Assembly: GCF_039536205.1 (NCBI RefSeq)
Contig: NZ_BAAAYL010000001.1
Coordinates: 7,192,001 to 7,256,000, forward strand
Length of the DNA: 64,000 nt
Direction: 5' to 3'
DNA from: Streptomyces sannanensis
GTDB taxonomy: Bacteria > Actinomycetota > Actinomycetes > Streptomycetales > Streptomycetaceae
A program made the position numbers and the translations under genes. This document shows, in pieces, positions 34,398-44,034 of this stretch. The notes under the pieces are model-generated. The model made no database searches, had not been told where the DNA came from, and was given only the letters and a program-made list of their open reading frames with translations. The number at the start of each line of letters is the position of its first letter. Position 1 is the stretch's first letter.

Positions 34398-35411
34398 ATG
34401 ACACTGCTGGCCAAGCTTTTCACACAGCCGAAAGACCCGGCTGACGCGGCCCTGTCGCGGCAGCTGGAGGAAAGCATCGAGAGCGCCGGCTACTGGGTGC
34501 ACAGGATGCCCAGGGAAGCTGCTCGCCTGGCGCGGAAAGTCCGCCGGTACACCACCGCCTCAGCAGTACTCAGCTTCGTCACGGCACTTGTGGTCTGGCC
34601 CGTTGTCGATGAGTCTTCGCAGCTCACGGCGCAAGTACTCGTCTGTGTCATGTCGGGCCTGGCCGCTTTGGCCGTCGCCATCCCCCATGCTCTTGGCCTG
34701 AGCGACCGCAGTGACGAGTCCATCAGGCTGTGCGGCGCATACGCCGAGGTCTACCGCGAACTGCTCGACGCGCGACACAGGTTCACCGCAGGCTCCAGGA
34801 CGGATGCGTCCCGCTGGGCAGACGTCATCCGCCGGTTCGAGGGTATTCAGAGACGCAAGGAAGTCCTGGCGCTCGAGGACGGCGACGCACACACCGAACG
34901 TGCCTTTGCTGCTGCGCCGGCCAACGGGGGCGGGTGGCCGGGAGCTGCCGTTCCGGGGGAATCGCGGCAGATCACGGAGTCGTTGCTGCTCCCTGCGAGG
35001 GTGCCTGCGCCAGGCGGGCGGACGGTGGCCGTCGATGGCGTGGCCGCCGACGACGTGGCTGTTCTGGCCGCGCTCGTCCACATGCTGACGAACGGGAGCG
35101 GGGGGCGGCATGAGCCCGCGTACGTTCCCGTGCGCCGCCGGTACCCGCGCCGGCCCCGTGCCCGGGCCAGGCGGCGCATTCACCGGGCGGTGCTGGAGGA
35201 ACTCGCCGGCCGCGGCCTGCCGGGTCCGGTGCGAACGATCCTCGGTTCATCCCGCGTGCGCGTCACAAAAGGATATGAATCGGTCCGTCCGGGCCTCGCA
35301 GGCGGGCAGAGTCCGGATCCGGCCATGCTCTCCGGTGTGACGCCGCGCACACATCTGGTGCCCCCGACCCTGCCCGCTTCGCCGCCGGTGTCCTCACAAC
35401 AACTTTCGTGA
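34398..35411 (+). CDS. SLATT-like two-TM membrane protein
   Basis: 337 residues from ATG 34398 with GAGAG upstream. The N-terminal helix (YWVHRMPREAARLARKVRRY) leads into two TM segments (about residues 58-75 and 83-101: SAVLSFVTALVVWPVV and VLVCVMSGLAALAVAI). A helical stretch follows (LCGAYAEVYRELLDARHRF, to about 165). This is the layout of SLATT domains, predicted pore-forming effectors in nucleotide-signalled conflict systems. The C-terminal ~170 residues are Arg/Pro-rich and match nothing known to me. No nucleotidyltransferase or SLOG gene is adjacent. Assignment is from topology, not from a strict motif. Confidence 0.5.
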   Translation: MTLLAKLFTQPKDPADAALSRQLEESIESAGYWVHRMPREAARLARKVRRYTTASAVLSFVTALVVWPVVDESSQLTAQVLVCVMSGLAALAVAIPHALGLSDRSDESIRLCGAYAEVYRELLDARHRFTAGSRTDASRWADVIRRFEGIQRRKEVLALEDGDAHTERAFAAAPANGGGWPGAAVPGESRQITESLLLPARVPAPGGRTVAVDGVAADDVAVLAALVHMLTNGSGGRHEPAYVPVRRRYPRRPRARARRRIHRAVLEELAGRGLPGPVRTILGSSRVRVTKGYESVRPGLAGGQSPDPAMLSGVTPRTHLVPPTLPASPPVSSQQLS

Positions 35412-35550
35412 AGGTCACGTGGCGGGCACGATGCCGTGGGCATGGATGTGACCGCAGCCCGCTCAGTCCGGGGGCGGCCCGCACAAGGGGCCGGCCCCGG
35501 TGGGACCGGGATCCAGGGCGGCCGCTGTGCACGGCTGCCGCGCTACGTCG

Positions 35551-36240
35551 TCATCGCGCGGGAGTCTCGCCGGCGCGGTCGACTGCGGCCACGGTGAGGA
35601 TCGCGGAGGTGCCGACAACGGTCCCGGCCGGGCCGGCGTCATCGGCTTCGGTGAGGACTGATGCGTCGAGCGGGGCGTCGGCAGGCCCGCCTCGCGCACC
35701 AGGCCGGGGCGACTGCCGTCGGCGGACAGCCATACCTGCCGCGTGTGCTCGGGAGCCAGGGCCATGGAGTCTCCTGCGGCGCTCTGCCCGGCGTTGGCGA
35801 CCTTGCTCTCGACGTACACGAACTGGTCGGCTCGGACCGCCGGTTGCTTTCCTTCGGCAGCGGTGAGTGCGATGCGGTCGAGGAGTTGCGTCACTTCGGG
35901 TGCCCGGGGGTGCCGCCACCCGTGACCGCGGTGGTGTCGTGCCTGGACGTGTCCGCGAGGTTCACCGCCACGACGCCGCCGGCGGCCGAGACGCAGGCGA
36001 TCAGCCGGCGCCATGACCCGGACCGGACGCCGGCGCGGGGCCCGGGTGGTGACGCTGCCCGGCGGTTCGGCGAGGGCAGCCTTGCGCACCAGCGCTTTCC
36101 TCGGCAGCGGTTCACGGTCGGGATCCAGGCCGGGTACCGGCGGCGGGGGCAGCAGGCCGACGAGGCCGAGGCGCCCTGGGGAGGTCCACCCGTCACGCGG
36201 CTCGATCTCTGGCCGCGAGCTGGCGGCCCGCACTCAGTCC
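35551..36240 (-). pseudogene. CU044_5270-family membrane protein, frameshifted
   Basis: Pieces of one protein appear in three leftward frames: LLPPPPVPGLDPDREPLPRK, then RRLIACVSAAGGVVAVNLAD (TM), then VTQLLDRIALTAAEGKQP with VRADQFVYVESKVA and RQVWLSADGSRPGL, then LDASVLTEADDAGPAGTVVG to the stop. This matches the CU044_5270 family, usually encoded beside an ECF sigma factor. At least three frameshifts and an internal loss make it dead; no sigma factor gene is next to it. Confidence 0.65.
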
Positions 36241-36297
36241 GGCACGGCCACGTCCACGCCGCAGCAGGCGAGCTTCCTGCCCTCCGCGCCGCATGGC

Positions 36298-39200
36298 TCA
36301 CCACCAGGCGCGCCCAGCCAGCAAGGTGTCCATGGTCAGCTCGACGCGCTCGCTGTTGGCGTCGTAGCCGAACATGCGGGTGGGCGCGTTGAGCGCCTCG
36401 GTGTGGCTGGGGTAGGTGAAGTACAGGAGTTCGCCGCAGTATTCGGCGGCGTCGTCCAGGAGCGATTCCTGGCAGGTGCCCAGGACTGTGATGCCATGTT
36501 CCTGCGTGCTCTTGGCGAGGGCGCCGAGGACCTCTTGACGATGGTGTGTGCCGAGGGAATCGCCCAGTTCGTCGAGGATGAGCACGCGGCCGCGTGGATG
36601 GGGTGAGGCGAGGAGGGCGGCCAGGACGAGGTGGATCGAGAAGAGCTTCTCCTGCGCCGAGTTGGTGATGTTGTCGTAGGGCAGCAGGGGGCCGTGAGGG
36701 CTACGCCGCCAGTACGGTGTGACGTCGCAGCGCCACACGTCCTGCAGTGAGGGCGGTGGGGTGAGCGCACGGCGGAGTTCGGCACCGTACAGGCCGGCGT
36801 CGCGGTTCAGCGTGACCAGGGCGTCTTCGATGTCGCCCAGGGCCTGTTCGAGCCGTAGGGCGATGCTGCCCTGCATGATGTGCAGGCTTTCGCGAAGATC
36901 GGCGACTTTCTGCTCGCCGAAGGCGATACGACTGGCCCGCTGGGCGCGCTCGGCTGCGATGCGATCAGCGGCCGAGGTGTCGGAGTCGGCGAAGCGGTCG
37001 AGCCAGTCCTGGAGAGCGCGGGCGGGCGCTTCGAACGCGGTGGCATCGGCGAACGGGCGGCTGCCACTGTCGTCGGCGAGGTTGTTGCGGCGTCGGACGG
37101 CGTCCTGTAGCGCGGTGGTCGGAGCACCGGCACCCGTGTCGGTGTCGATACCGACCGCTTCGAGGGCGTGGTCGAGGTGGCGGCCGGCCCGCTGGCGCAG
37201 CGTGCTCTCGCTGCGACGTTCGGATTGCGGGGTCTGCCGGCCGGCGACCACGGCTGAGGTCGTGGTCCGGCGCAGGGCGCGGAGGGCGGCTGCGCGGCTG
37301 CCGCCGTGCTCCTGCCAGTAGCTGATGTCGAGAGCGGCGATCTGCTTCTTGAGGGCTGCTTGTTGTCCGGCGCCCTGCCGTTCGACCGACCGGGCCTTGT
37401 CGATCACACTCTGGGCTTGAGCGTGTTGGAGAGTGCGGGTGGCGTGGGCGACGACCGCTTTCTGCAGGGCGCTTTCCGCAGCGCCCCGTGCGAGCTGGTG
37501 GGCCGCGGTCCGGAGCTGGAGAGCGGCGAGTTCGCGTTCGAGCGAGGGGCGCTGGGACCGCAGGTGAGCGGCCAGTGCGGCGGCCTCCAGACGGTGGACG
37601 AGTTCCTCGCTCCGCGCCTCGGCTTCCTCGGCCTGGTCACACAGCCGGTGTGCCGTGGCGAGGTTCTGCTCGGCTCGTGCCGCTTCGGTCCGACGACGGC
37701 CGACGAGGGCGGCTCGGCCGGTGAACGGTTCGGTGAACCCGCCCAGCACGTACAGGCCGAGCGCGTCATCGACCGCTGTCTCCGGGGCGTGTTCCAGGCG
37801 CATGCGCCTGGCCAGGACATCCAGGAAGCCCCGCACGGGGTCGCCGGAGCGTTCGTCCGTATCGGGTACGGCGATCAGGACGACGCCCGGTCGGCCGGCC
37901 AGGGCTCTGCGGGCGGCGGGGACGTCGGATGCCCTGATGCACACGGCGTCGCCGTACAGCGCCAGGCGCGGCTCCCATGCGGAGCGCTCCTCACGGGGCA
38001 GGCCGAGCCCGTCGAGCAGCCCCGTGGCGCTGATTCCCGCCGTGCTCAACGTGCTGATCGTCCGTCCGGCGGCGCCGTAGCGTCCTTCCTCGGCTCGGGA
38101 GAGGTCCTCGCGGGCATGCTGAAGCCGCGCGTCGGCCTCGGCCAGGCGGACCTCGCAGGCGAGGGTGACCTGATGGGCCCTGCGTGCCTCGTGGCGGGCG
38201 TCATCGAGATGCCCCCGAGCCCCGGCTGCGGTGTCCTCGGCTTCTTCGAGAGCCTGGTTGTGCGATGCGAGCCGGTGGCGTGCACCGCTCGCGTCTTCGT
38301 GGGCCTGATACAGCAGCCGCTCAGCGGTCTGTTCGGCGAGTTCCGCTTCGCTGCGCTGGTGTTCCAGGCGCGCGGGGTCTTCGAGCGTACGCTGGACGGC
38401 TTCGGCTGATTCACGCTCGGCCCGGGCTCGTACGAGCGTCTCTGCTTGATCGTCCAGTGCGGATTGCAGCTGTTCGGCGCGCTCGAGAGCGTCGAGCAGG
38501 CCGCGGGCGTAGTGGAGGGCCCACAGCTCCTGGGCGCGGACGAGTTCCTCGCGCGCGGTGCTGCGCTGGGTGACGGCACGCAGGGCTCGTTCCTCGATCG
38601 CGTGACTGCTGCTGTCCTCCGCCCGGCTGGTCTGCAGCTCGTGCTCTGCCTGGCTCAAGTCATGGCGCAGGGAGGCGTCCGTGTCCAGGAGCGCGGCGCG
38701 GCCGGTGAGTTCGATCAATGCGGTGCCGATCCCCGCAGGGGTGAACGGGCCGGTGTCGAGCTTGAGGAGGGAGGGCCCGCCGCGCCGTTTCCCCCGGGAG
38801 GTCAGGAAAGCGAGGCAGCGGGGGACCGGCCCGTACAGGGCGGTCGCGTACTGGGTGGCCCCCAGGGAGGACGCCGACGGCAGTCCCCGGTAGATCTCGA
38901 CGGCCTGATGGTGGCGCTCGTCGTCGTCGTGGGCCGTGGCCAGGTGGACGCCGGGGGCGTGCCGGACCTCGACGTAGGTCGGAGTGGCGGACAGCTTCAT
39001 CCATACGGTGTGGGCGGTGCCGACGACGTCGTCGGGGGCGGCGAAGAGCCCGGCGATATAGCCGGTGGTCGCGGGGGCGTAGCCCTGGGCGGCCACCCCG
39101 GCGGTCCGCGGCTCGAAGAGCAGGTCCGCGACGGTGGCCGGACCGCTGCTGTGCATCCGCCATTCCGGGTCGCCGAGGAGCAGGGCGACGGAGGCCAGCC

Positions 39201-39408
39201 AACTGGTCTTCCCGGATTCGTTCGCATCCCTGGGGCCTTTTCCGGAGACGGCGACGAAACAGCCGGGGATGAGTCCGACCGCGGTGGAGGGGTGCCGGGC
39301 GATGTCGAAGGTCTGGATGCACAGCAGCTGCCGGTCACCGATGATCCCGAGGCTCATCGGGGCATCGTGCGGAGGCTGTGCTCCTTGCGGCGAGGTGAGG
39401 GTGGTCAT
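36298..39408 (-). CDS. SMC/MukB-like coiled-coil ATPase
   Basis: 1036 residues; the ATG overlaps the previous stop (ATGA). The N-terminal head has FVAVSGKGPRDANESGKTSW: Walker A is DANESGKTS (61-69), with Asp where the first Gly is usual. Two long coiled coils (about 230-430 and 580-860) flank a globular hinge-like part (AWEPRLALYGDAVCIRAS, RPGVVLIAVPD, LGLYVLGGF). The C-terminal head has NSAQEKLFSIHLVLAALLAS (degenerate signature) and VLILDELGDSLG (Walker B). This is SMC/Rad50/MukB architecture, close in size to JetC. With three small upstream genes it forms a condensin-like operon. It should bind DNA and hydrolyse ATP; a defence role is inference. Confidence 0.75.
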   Translation of the reverse strand: MTTLTSPQGAQPPHDAPMSLGIIGDRQLLCIQTFDIARHPSTAVGLIPGCFVAVSGKGPRDANESGKTSWLASVALLLGDPEWRMHSSGPATVADLLFEPRTAGVAAQGYAPATTGYIAGLFAAPDDVVGTAHTVWMKLSATPTYVEVRHAPGVHLATAHDDDERHHQAVEIYRGLPSASSLGATQYATALYGPVPRCLAFLTSRGKRRGGPSLLKLDTGPFTPAGIGTALIELTGRAALLDTDASLRHDLSQAEHELQTSRAEDSSSHAIEERALRAVTQRSTAREELVRAQELWALHYARGLLDALERAEQLQSALDDQAETLVRARAERESAEAVQRTLEDPARLEHQRSEAELAEQTAERLLYQAHEDASGARHRLASHNQALEEAEDTAAGARGHLDDARHEARRAHQVTLACEVRLAEADARLQHAREDLSRAEEGRYGAAGRTISTLSTAGISATGLLDGLGLPREERSAWEPRLALYGDAVCIRASDVPAARRALAGRPGVVLIAVPDTDERSGDPVRGFLDVLARRMRLEHAPETAVDDALGLYVLGGFTEPFTGRAALVGRRRTEAARAEQNLATAHRLCDQAEEAEARSEELVHRLEAAALAAHLRSQRPSLERELAALQLRTAAHQLARGAAESALQKAVVAHATRTLQHAQAQSVIDKARSVERQGAGQQAALKKQIAALDISYWQEHGGSRAAALRALRRTTTSAVVAGRQTPQSERRSESTLRQRAGRHLDHALEAVGIDTDTGAGAPTTALQDAVRRRNNLADDSGSRPFADATAFEAPARALQDWLDRFADSDTSAADRIAAERAQRASRIAFGEQKVADLRESLHIMQGSIALRLEQALGDIEDALVTLNRDAGLYGAELRRALTPPPSLQDVWRCDVTPYWRRSPHGPLLPYDNITNSAQEKLFSIHLVLAALLASPHPRGRVLILDELGDSLGTHHRQEVLGALAKSTQEHGITVLGTCQESLLDDAAEYCGELLYFTYPSHTEALNAPTRMFGYDANSERVELTMDTLLAGRAWW

Positions 39409-40061
39409 GGTGCCGTCTCGCACGAGGGGCCGGGTCCGCGGCCTGGGTGCGGCTGCTCTTGGCGGCGCCGGCGGATGGCCTGTGCGTACATCGAGTCGGG
39501 TCGGGTGACCAGTACCAGGTCCTCCCACAGTCGGGTGGACTGAGCGTCGGTGAGGCGCAGCAGCGCGGGGCCGGGCAGCAGGGTGCGGTGGACGCCTTCC
39601 CGCAGCAAGCGGCGGGCCTTGAGGCGGCGCACCGCCGGACGCAGTTGCTCATAGGTGAAGTACGGGTTGGCGTACAGCTCCTCGACGCTCGTACCGGGCC
39701 CGTCCGTGAGCCAGGTTGCCGTGCCGTGCACACCGCGGGCTCTGGGGGCCGCCACGGTACGCAGCAACACCAGCACCAGCACCGCCCGGTCCACAGGGGG
39801 CAGGACACCGATGCCCTCGGCGGCCAGGCGCTCGGCCACGCCGTCGTCGTAGCCGCTGGTGAAGCCCGTCACTCCGTGGTGCTCGCGGATCAGCAGCGTC
39901 CGGCCGAGCGTGGCCAGACGACGGGCGACAACCGCCCGCAGCGCATCGCTCTGCAGGGCGGGAAACGCCGCGCGAGGCACGAGACCGTCCGCGGTTTCCA
40001 CCGCCGCGACGGCGGCCCGGACCTGTGTCTCGTCGTGGTCGGAGAGCGGTGCCTCACTCAT
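39405..40061 (-). CDS. SMC-operon protein 3, winged-helix (MukE/KITE-like?)
   Basis: 218 residues from the second of two ATGs (40061), six bases after GGAGG; the stop overlaps the SMC start. The N-terminal ~90 residues are helical (LQSDALRAVVARRLATLGRTL). The C-terminal half looks like a winged helix: DRAVLVLVLLRTVAAPRARG, SVEELYANPYFTYEQLRPAV, RRLKARRLLREG, then ALLRLTDAQSTRLWEDLVLV. Such a protein next to an SMC ATPase is in the position of MukE/JetB. Similarity to MukE is structural guesswork from helix pattern; no sequence motif proves it. Confidence 0.55.
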   Translation of the reverse strand: MSEAPLSDHDETQVRAAVAAVETADGLVPRAAFPALQSDALRAVVARRLATLGRTLLIREHHGVTGFTSGYDDGVAERLAAEGIGVLPPVDRAVLVLVLLRTVAAPRARGVHGTATWLTDGPGTSVEELYANPYFTYEQLRPAVRRLKARRLLREGVHRTLLPGPALLRLTDAQSTRLWEDLVLVTRPDSMYAQAIRRRRQEQPHPGRGPGPSCETAP

Positions 40062-40644
40062 CATCGTCCTCCCGCATCGGCGGGACGTCGTCCGGGCCCG
40101 GGAGCAGATCGTGGAAGCGCCGCATGGTCTCGGCGAAAGTCTCGGGCAGCGCGGCCACCGCCGGTCCCAGCCGCAGCCGGCGACCGTCGCGAACGATCAG
40201 CAACAGCCATTCCAGTTCGCCGTCCAGGGCGGCCTTGGCGAACTTCACGTCCAGCCCGATGTCACCGGCCATGTCCAGGATCTCGGCCCGCTCGAAAGGA
40301 CGGCCCGGGTACGGGTGCATGCGCGGGTCCGGCCACGCCTGGGCCAGACACAGGGCAAAGGTGATCGTCTGGGTCGGGGTGAGCCGGGCGACGGGGTAGG
40401 TGCCCAGTTCCTCCGGAACCGGAGCCTCTGACCAGCCCAGTACGAACGCACGGCGGGGCGGGCCCGGACGGCCGACGGCACCGGCCGGTGTCGGCCACGG
40501 GCAGTCGCACTCCACCAGACTGCGCCCCGCGACATGAGCCGCGTCGTCGGCCTGCGTCACGAGGCTCGCCGGAACACGGTCAGGGGCGAGTGCGCCGCCT
40601 GCCCGGGCGGCGGCGAGGATCAGCGCCGTCTCAAGATTCTTCAT
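40054..40644 (-). CDS. SMC-operon protein 2, 196 residues, unknown
   Basis: Starts at ATG 40644 (an adjacent GTG at 40647 is possible) inside the end of protein 1, and ends inside the start of protein 3, so translation is coupled on both sides. Helix-rich and acidic at the end (PPMREDDDE). Notable parts: TPTQTITFALCLAQAWPDPRM, EILDMAGDIGLDVKFAKAAL and WLLLIVRDGRRLRLGPAVAA, which could be a winged helix. No recognised family. Its place suggests a second KITE-like accessory subunit of the SMC complex. Confidence 0.6.
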   Translation of the reverse strand: MKNLETALILAAARAGGALAPDRVPASLVTQADDAAHVAGRSLVECDCPWPTPAGAVGRPGPPRRAFVLGWSEAPVPEELGTYPVARLTPTQTITFALCLAQAWPDPRMHPYPGRPFERAEILDMAGDIGLDVKFAKAALDGELEWLLLIVRDGRRLRLGPAVAALPETFAETMRRFHDLLPGPDDVPPMREDDDE

Positions 40645-41926
40645 CACCTTGCTCGCTTGCCGCCAGAGCGGGCGACTGAGGGTGTGCAGGGGTTTCCGTG
40701 CGGTGCACCGTGACCGGGTGGAGGTGAGTCACCCACGCCTCGCGGTCGATGACCAGCTCGGTGCCGATCTCCACCCGGTACGGTGCGTGGGCATCGGCAT
40801 CCAGCATGATCAGGTCCGCCAGGAGCCGGACGGCCCGCGGCCACCGCGATCGACGCAACTCCTCCGTCATCTCGGCCCGGCTCCGTTCCAGGAGCATGCG
40901 GTCGGCGGCCCGCTCGCGCCGTACCCGTTCCCGTACAGCTCGCTCGACCACCGCGCCGAACGGATCCCGGTCGGGGGACCCCTTGGGTACCGGGGGCCGG
41001 CAGCGCACCCGATGACGAGGGATGAACGCCTCCAAGGCGTCCACGACAGCCCCGGCATCGAGCCACACCTGCGGTGCATCCACCACCAACGCGAGGCCGG
41101 CCTCCGCGAGCTGCTCCGGCGGGGCGTCCCGGGCGGCCTCCAGATACTCCTCGGCCGACAGGACATCGAAGTCCAGCGTCGTCCCGGCGTGGTCCAGCAC
41201 ACGCAGCAGAGCCTGTGCGGCCCAATGCGCGTACCGCTGCTCGGCCTCGACCATGACGACAGCCTTGTGGGCGAGGTCGACGTCCCTCGGGAAGTGGCGG
41301 TTCACCTCGTGATTCAGCCGCAGCACCCGCTGGTCCAGGCCCTGGTGGTGGTACTGCCACTGGTCCTCCATCAGCTCGTTCAGCGTGCCGTCGAGAACCA
41401 GCGCTTCCAGCTGCACGGCGAATGTCTGGAACACCCACTGGCAGAACACGATGTTGTGGGCGACCGCTTCACGGTCAGGGTGCTCGCGGTCGAGGAGTTC
41501 CTGCGTACGGTCCAGCAGGGCGATCAGCTCGTCGATACCACCGCGGCTTTCCAGCCGGTCGCAAATCATCAGGAAGACCGTGCCGAGCGGATGGAAGGAG
41601 TGCCGCAACTGGTGCCTCTTGGACCGGTGGGGACGAATGAGCCGCTCCTTCTCGAAGACTTCCCACCGGGACTCGAACGCCTCCGCTGAGTAGTCAGGAG
41701 ACGCATGCTGCGTGATCCACTCCCACACCTGGGTCTTCGTTGCCCCACCCTGAGCGCTGTGAGCGGCGAATCCTTCCGCGATGTCCCGGGTGATCCGCAG
41801 AGGCACACGGTCGGTGACCGTGCCCCCGCCATGGCGTGCAGCCGCCCCCAGAAACGTCCGCAGGTTGTCGGACTGCTGGGCGTCACTGAGCCGCCGGTTT
41901 GCGTGATCGTGGGTGACTTCATGCAC
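40631..41926 (-). CDS. SMC-operon protein 1, kleisin-like candidate
   Basis: 431 residues from GTG 41926; an AGGGGG lies about 13 bases upstream, so the start is uncertain. N-terminal winged-helix-like part (LRITRDIAEGFAAHSAQGGA, TKTQVWEWITQHA). The middle is helical (ELIALLDRTQELLDREHPDR, VFCQWVFQTFAVQLEALVLD, VLRLNHEVNRHF). A C-terminal helical/beta part follows (RVRRERAADRMLLERSRAEM, RAVRLLADLIMLDADAHAPY). Size, helical middle and place as first gene before small subunits and the SMC resemble MukF/JetA kleisins. No motif proves it. First gene of the four-gene operon. Confidence 0.55.
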   Translation of the reverse strand: MHEVTHDHANRRLSDAQQSDNLRTFLGAAARHGGGTVTDRVPLRITRDIAEGFAAHSAQGGATKTQVWEWITQHASPDYSAEAFESRWEVFEKERLIRPHRSKRHQLRHSFHPLGTVFLMICDRLESRGGIDELIALLDRTQELLDREHPDREAVAHNIVFCQWVFQTFAVQLEALVLDGTLNELMEDQWQYHHQGLDQRVLRLNHEVNRHFPRDVDLAHKAVVMVEAEQRYAHWAAQALLRVLDHAGTTLDFDVLSAEEYLEAARDAPPEQLAEAGLALVVDAPQVWLDAGAVVDALEAFIPRHRVRCRPPVPKGSPDRDPFGAVVERAVRERVRRERAADRMLLERSRAEMTEELRRSRWPRAVRLLADLIMLDADAHAPYRVEIGTELVIDREAWVTHLHPVTVHRTETPAHPQSPALAASEQGDEES

Positions 41927-42144
41927 GGGACGTCGGTGCCCCCTTCATGCAGGGCCGTCCGTGCCATCATCCCCGCACCGGGTCCGGCTTGCCAGCCATG
42001 GCCGGATATGTATGTGAAAGTTCATTCGGCCTGGGCCGGCACCACCACCGCGTGCGCCGGGAAGAAGCCGAGGGATGGGCACACGGTGAATTCTGTCGAC
42101 GTTGGCCGGACCGAGCGGGACATCGGTCGGACGGCGGGACGGTG

Positions 42145-44034
42145 CTAACGATCCTGCGAGAGTTCCAGGAGCTCGGCGAAGGTGCCGTTGGCGTGGACCA
42201 GGTCGTCGTACCGACCCTGTTCCGTGATGCGGCCCTGCTCCATGACCACGATGTGGTCGGCGATCTTCGTGTTCTCCAAGCGATGAGTGACGACGATCGT
42301 GATGCGGTTCGCGGCGATGGCCTTGATCCTCTCGAAGATCTGATGCTCACCGCGCGGGTCCATCTGGGACGTGGGTTCGTCGAGAATCAACAGGGGCGGG
42401 CAGCGGTACAAGGCCCGGGAACAGGCCAGGCGCTGCCACTGCCCGCCTGACAGTTCTGCGCCGCCGAACACCTCGCGGGCGAGGAGGGTGTCAAGGCCCG
42501 CGGGGAGGTCCTCGACGGCCTGGCGCATGCCGACGGCGTCGACCGCGTCCCACACGGGCCCGTCGTCGTGGGCGTACGGCTGTCCGAGGGTGACGTTCTC
42601 GCGCACCCTCAGAGGCCACTGGGCGAAGATCTGCGGGACGAGGCCGGTCTGCTTCCAGACCGTGGCGGGGTCGGTCTCGGCGAGATCCATGCCGTTCCAG
42701 CCGACTCGGCCTTTGTCGGCGAGGTAGATCCCGGTGATCAGGCGGGTGAGGGTCGACTTGCCGGAGCCGTTGACGCCGACGATCGCGAGGATCTCACCGC
42801 GGCGCAAGGTGAGCGAGACGCCGTCGATGGCGGGCTTGTCCTTGCCCGGGTACCGGTAGACGACCTCCTCCAGCCGGATCTCCTCCACTGGCGCGGCGAC
42901 CGACAGCGTGCCGCGTTTGGGTGCACGTTCTCCGGCGTCGTCAAGGAACGCCTGCATGTCGGTCAGGTAGAGGCTTGTGTGGAAGAGGGCGGCACCGTTG
43001 ATGATCACTTGGGAGAGGGCAGCGAGCGTCGTCTGTACGGCGACGACGGCCGTCGCGGCGAGCGCGAGCGCGATCCTCCCGCTCATGGCCAGCCAGGCGA
43101 GCGCTCCCCAGGTCGCGACGAGGAACACACTGGCGGCCAGGGAGGAACCCAGGGCGATGCGCAGCGTGCGCGGGGCAGCGGCCAGTGTGCGCTGGTCGCA
43201 GCGGTCGGACAGGGACCTGTACCAGAAGAGCAGGTAGTCGGTCATCGAGTTCGCGCGGACCTCGTCCCCGTACTTGGGGGTCGTGGACCACCAGCGCATC
43301 ATGCCTCTGACGTTGCGGTCGGCGATGTTGGCGTAGTGGATCTCGTAGTCCACGCGGGCGGTGAGGACCGCGCCGACGCCGGCCGGAAGCACGGCGAGGA
43401 GGAGCAGCGGCAGCATCAGCGGGTTGAGTACGGACAGAGCACCGGCGGCCGTGACCATCCTGACCAGGGCCGACAGGAACCGCTGGGCGTCCGTGACCAT
43501 CACGTGCGTGCGGATCACCCCCATCTCCGCGGCCTCTTGGCGGTCCGCGAAGCCGTCCACCGCGTACGCCGACGCCTCGACGCGGCACACTGCCTCCACC
43601 AGGGCGGTGTCCGTCTCGGTGGTGAGTCTGGGGGTGATCCGCCGCTCGGCGTACGTGGCCAGGGCCCCGGCGACACGGGTAAGGCCGGCGGCGACCCCGA
43701 CGGCGAGCAGAGCCGGCAGAGCCTGGTGCAGGCGGTCGGCGACCGTACCGCCGCCGAGGATCGGACGCATGGCCCGGGCGGTCGCCGCCAGCAGGACACC
43801 TGCAGCAGCTCCGGTGACCACCGGGCAGGCGAGGAGGAGTAGCACGGCTGAGCGGTCGATACGCAGGGACATGCTGATGATGCGGCGCAGGACCTTCGGG
43901 ATCTGGGCGCAGAGCTGACGGAAGGACGCTTCACCGAGTGGGTTCACGGAGTATTCCCCCGTGTACCTGATCTCGGCGGGCGGCGGGGGAGGGACTGTTC
44001 CGACCTTATGTTCCTGGGCATCTGCTGACGTCAA
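42145..44034 (-). CDS. ABC exporter, fused permease and ATPase
   Basis: 629 residues from TTG 44034, chosen because GAGGAG lies six bases before it; no ATG or GTG has such a site. A TM domain of about six helices (about residues 60-360; VLLLLACPVVTGAAAGVLLA, PLLLLAVLPAGVGAVLTA, LAWLAMSGRIALALAATAVV) is followed by the NBD: VGVNGSGKSTLTRL (Walker A), ELSGGQWQRLA (signature), LLILDEPT (Walker B) and TIVVTHRL (H-loop). A homodimeric exporter at the cell membrane. Substrate unknown. No peptidase domain, so it is not a classic bacteriocin processor; its distance from lanA (13 kb) argues against a link. Confidence 0.87.
   Translation of the reverse strand: MTSADAQEHKVGTVPPPPPAEIRYTGEYSVNPLGEASFRQLCAQIPKVLRRIISMSLRIDRSAVLLLLACPVVTGAAAGVLLAATARAMRPILGGGTVADRLHQALPALLAVGVAAGLTRVAGALATYAERRITPRLTTETDTALVEAVCRVEASAYAVDGFADRQEAAEMGVIRTHVMVTDAQRFLSALVRMVTAAGALSVLNPLMLPLLLLAVLPAGVGAVLTARVDYEIHYANIADRNVRGMMRWWSTTPKYGDEVRANSMTDYLLFWYRSLSDRCDQRTLAAAPRTLRIALGSSLAASVFLVATWGALAWLAMSGRIALALAATAVVAVQTTLAALSQVIINGAALFHTSLYLTDMQAFLDDAGERAPKRGTLSVAAPVEEIRLEEVVYRYPGKDKPAIDGVSLTLRRGEILAIVGVNGSGKSTLTRLITGIYLADKGRVGWNGMDLAETDPATVWKQTGLVPQIFAQWPLRVRENVTLGQPYAHDDGPVWDAVDAVGMRQAVEDLPAGLDTLLAREVFGGAELSGGQWQRLACSRALYRCPPLLILDEPTSQMDPRGEHQIFERIKAIAANRITIVVTHRLENTKIADHIVVMEQGRITEQGRYDDLVHANGTFAELLELSQDR

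Noticed and set aside
36298..41926. Standard Wadjet system
   Set aside because: No JetD-type nuclease is encoded on either side, there is an extra small gene, and Walker A differs; kept as a separate candidate system.
42145..44034. Dedicated lanthipeptide exporter
   Set aside because: It is 13 kb from lanA, has no peptidase domain and lies beside cell-wall genes; nothing links it to the lan locus.
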